In this document: piece after piece, positions 6,701-7,082 of the stretch
Position numbering within the stretch: the stretch's first letter is position 1
Layout: each line of letters starts with the position of its first letter
From: Promethearchaeota archaeon
GTDB taxonomy: Archaea; Asgardarchaeota; Lokiarchaeia; Sigynarchaeales; SOKP01
Direction: 5' to 3'
Length of the DNA stretch: 7,082 nt
Assembly: GCA_014729315.1 (NCBI GenBank)
Contig: WJKD01000830.1
Location: 1 to 7,082, forward strand
Translations under genes and position numbers: made by a program
The notes under the pieces: model-generated
The model's database searches: none
What the model was told of the DNA's origin: nothing
Seen by the model: the letters and a program-made list of their open reading frames with translations, nothing else

Positions 6701-7065
6701 CGCTTCTCTTCATAAAAAATCTTCTGCAAGATTCGAATAGTTTCTACGATTTCATCATTAAACAGGTTTTTCGAAGCTTTTAATACGAAATTTTCTAAAA
6801 AATCTTCAAAGAACTGTTCTTTATCATCATGTAAGGTGTTTGCATTATTCTGGATGAATTCAAAGAAGTATTGTACGGGTGTTTCTGAAATTTCTTTGTT
6901 TTTCAGTTGGAATATCTTATTCGCCCGTAAAAAATAAATCTCCGCTAATTGGCTTACGTTGGAGGTATTTCGGATTTTGTCTCTGAATTTTGATATATTT
7001 TCGTGGCTGTCCAACTGATTTTCGACAATGATATTAATAAAGATCTTGACTTTTATATTATCCAT
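3763..7065 (-). CDS. Large unidentified protein with four Lrp/AsnC-like modules
   Basis: I cannot assign this 1100-residue protein to a named family. By eye it contains four diverged modules, roughly at residues 120-296, 515-658, 720-870 and 925-1076. Each has a helix followed by a wing motif like Lrp's V-I-K-G: YIGP (163-166), VIKP (536-539), YIKG (750-753), LVYP (942-945). A beta-alpha-beta-beta-alpha-beta stretch follows, like the Lrp/AsnC ligand-binding (RAM) domain, whose third strand always ends in aromatic/aliphatic-Pro: FIP (226), YFP (601), IFP (818), YLP (1013). A tail with Y-[DN] then an aromatic or hydrophobic patch closes each. The N-terminus and residues 300-510 are mostly helical; 374-392 is hydrophobic but contains charge, so a membrane segment is doubtful. 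The protein is lysine-rich, compatible with DNA binding, though AT-rich codons also favour lysine. The upstream frame is open to the window edge (no stop in 17 bases), so the true start may lie outside. A role as ligand-responsive regulator of the downstream transporter and enzyme is inference. Confidence 0.7.
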   Translation of the reverse strand: MDNIKVKIFINIIVENQLDSHENISKFRDKIRNTSNVSQLAEIYFLRANKIFQLKNKEISETPVQYFFEFIQNNANTLHDDKEQFFEDFLENFVLKASKNLFNDEIVETIRILQKIFYEEKRYMSRKGYIKRFSKYKRIGKIKTSLSIRKFTENLKWLYKYSYIGPSYGFLYQNLQADFIFFHLKFHPQISQKIIKSLIENMPFVTSVRTHDSTFSSELLGFLFIPNNYIKDVTKIIRLLQERGIVIKNHVFEVKRYSNTVNLNYFREYHHRKRCLTDPHNKNYDPSYELSYKADFTRKKDIYELNLLESVILDRAWRWAYVGFSFESLKKLLNQLRKDIFDYMIQQKSFISNLRGNLLTIVNDSDLFSNFSTILEKYEKAGFFYLLIFLSDLIYISEHLFAYMEDNNVKSIHKVQKKIQAGTFFCEIEDFNRFNSKPIKKALRKHLLPLYFKDPEQLDNLLRDYKIIVNFLQNCKELKIFDIKTIRKIISNEKLANIVLDSKEDKFTKMVKDKERTPINIEKINQIITKFLKVKVIKPLMLTTLNTTSFAVNYFLLLLRSSAKNEKKILQLKQYFPRFIIRKVEGLNTEKRYIKSIFYFPALNPGEKQELISILMNIFGKDLLEIKPFFSSGFIEHFSLLDYYDLEKGEYFYTKDLFEQFNAYVSKILKDISVPRITPFKGTYPNLLIGKEKLISDLANKISSNATADTLKLDKPQLNQLIKDYYSFEKYLQDRDLLSQFQQSNIYKTYIKGINFKINYQKFGLSNYYLYIQPLFYKALDDDFKIDLRHLLQNTFEYIKAPIMADHDIPLLISFIFPYRTPNDKNIKWLAKSKKQLLGYYLYFIKKIHFNLHFEYNLGPEGWSYNAKHFRSFVHHILFEPQFKIKPRFKTFDIGACPSNKIFSPNSRQFKTLSALYKQKQKKEIKKTDFLNKIRSLSKEKLVYPYLSLKNLGLDHTYLIIIPHVRRDDKERLLKIFSYFNHSRIYEIEGESFLHGKDIESFELGLVIKLYLPALEFSPFQTFFHEVFEYFGFNNFLILKDIAKLSGFIKSLYDLSELEEYNPLGNLQWSELDKKWLNWKLYDEEFNKKFPPLNPKMDEM

Positions 7066-7082
7066 TAAACTCTGAGGAACAA

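Noticed and set aside
1..7082. CRISPR array, insertion sequence or attachment site
   Set aside because: No regularly spaced direct repeats, transposase or integrase motifs, or terminal repeat pairs were seen on either strand.

Overview
The window looks archaeal. The main evidence is a TFIIB-type transcription factor core, a TTTATATA box upstream of it, and T-rich tracts without strong hairpins after stop codons. Low GC, Lys/Ile/Phe/Tyr-rich proteins and a very large multi-module regulator-like protein would suit an Asgard (Lokiarchaeia-like) or other uncultured archaeon, but that placement is inference; no marker gene here settles it.

Layout. Bases 1-275 hold the probable last 44 codons of a + strand gene entering from the left, three closely packed inverted repeats, a T-rich tract and a promoter. 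Bases 276-959 (+) encode a 227-residue TFB-like protein that has both cyclin repeats but neither zinc ribbon nor B-reader. The rest of the window is on the - strand, transcribed right to left: an 1100-residue protein (3763-7065), a 12-TM MFS transporter (2520-3704), and a 521-residue fusion of a glyoxalase II-like metallo-beta-lactamase domain with a class I SAM methyltransferase (933-2498). The last two are 21 bases apart and probably co-transcribed; the large gene lies 58 bases upstream of the transporter.

The TFB-like gene and the fusion gene converge and overlap by 27 bases. Each one's T-rich terminator candidate lies inside the other's coding sequence, where it encodes a lysine-rich stretch.

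The most novel item is the 1100-residue protein. By eye it contains four diverged copies of a module resembling an Lrp/AsnC winged helix followed by a ferredoxin-like (RAM-type) ligand domain, then a shared Y-[DN] / aromatic tail motif. If right, it is a single-chain 'tetramer' of Lrp-like units. A working hypothesis is that the large protein senses a small molecule, the MFS protein moves it, and the hydrolase-methyltransferase modifies it; the sequence does not identify the substrate. GC content falls from about 50% in sampled lines of the TFB-like gene to 18-25% in sampled lines of the large gene.
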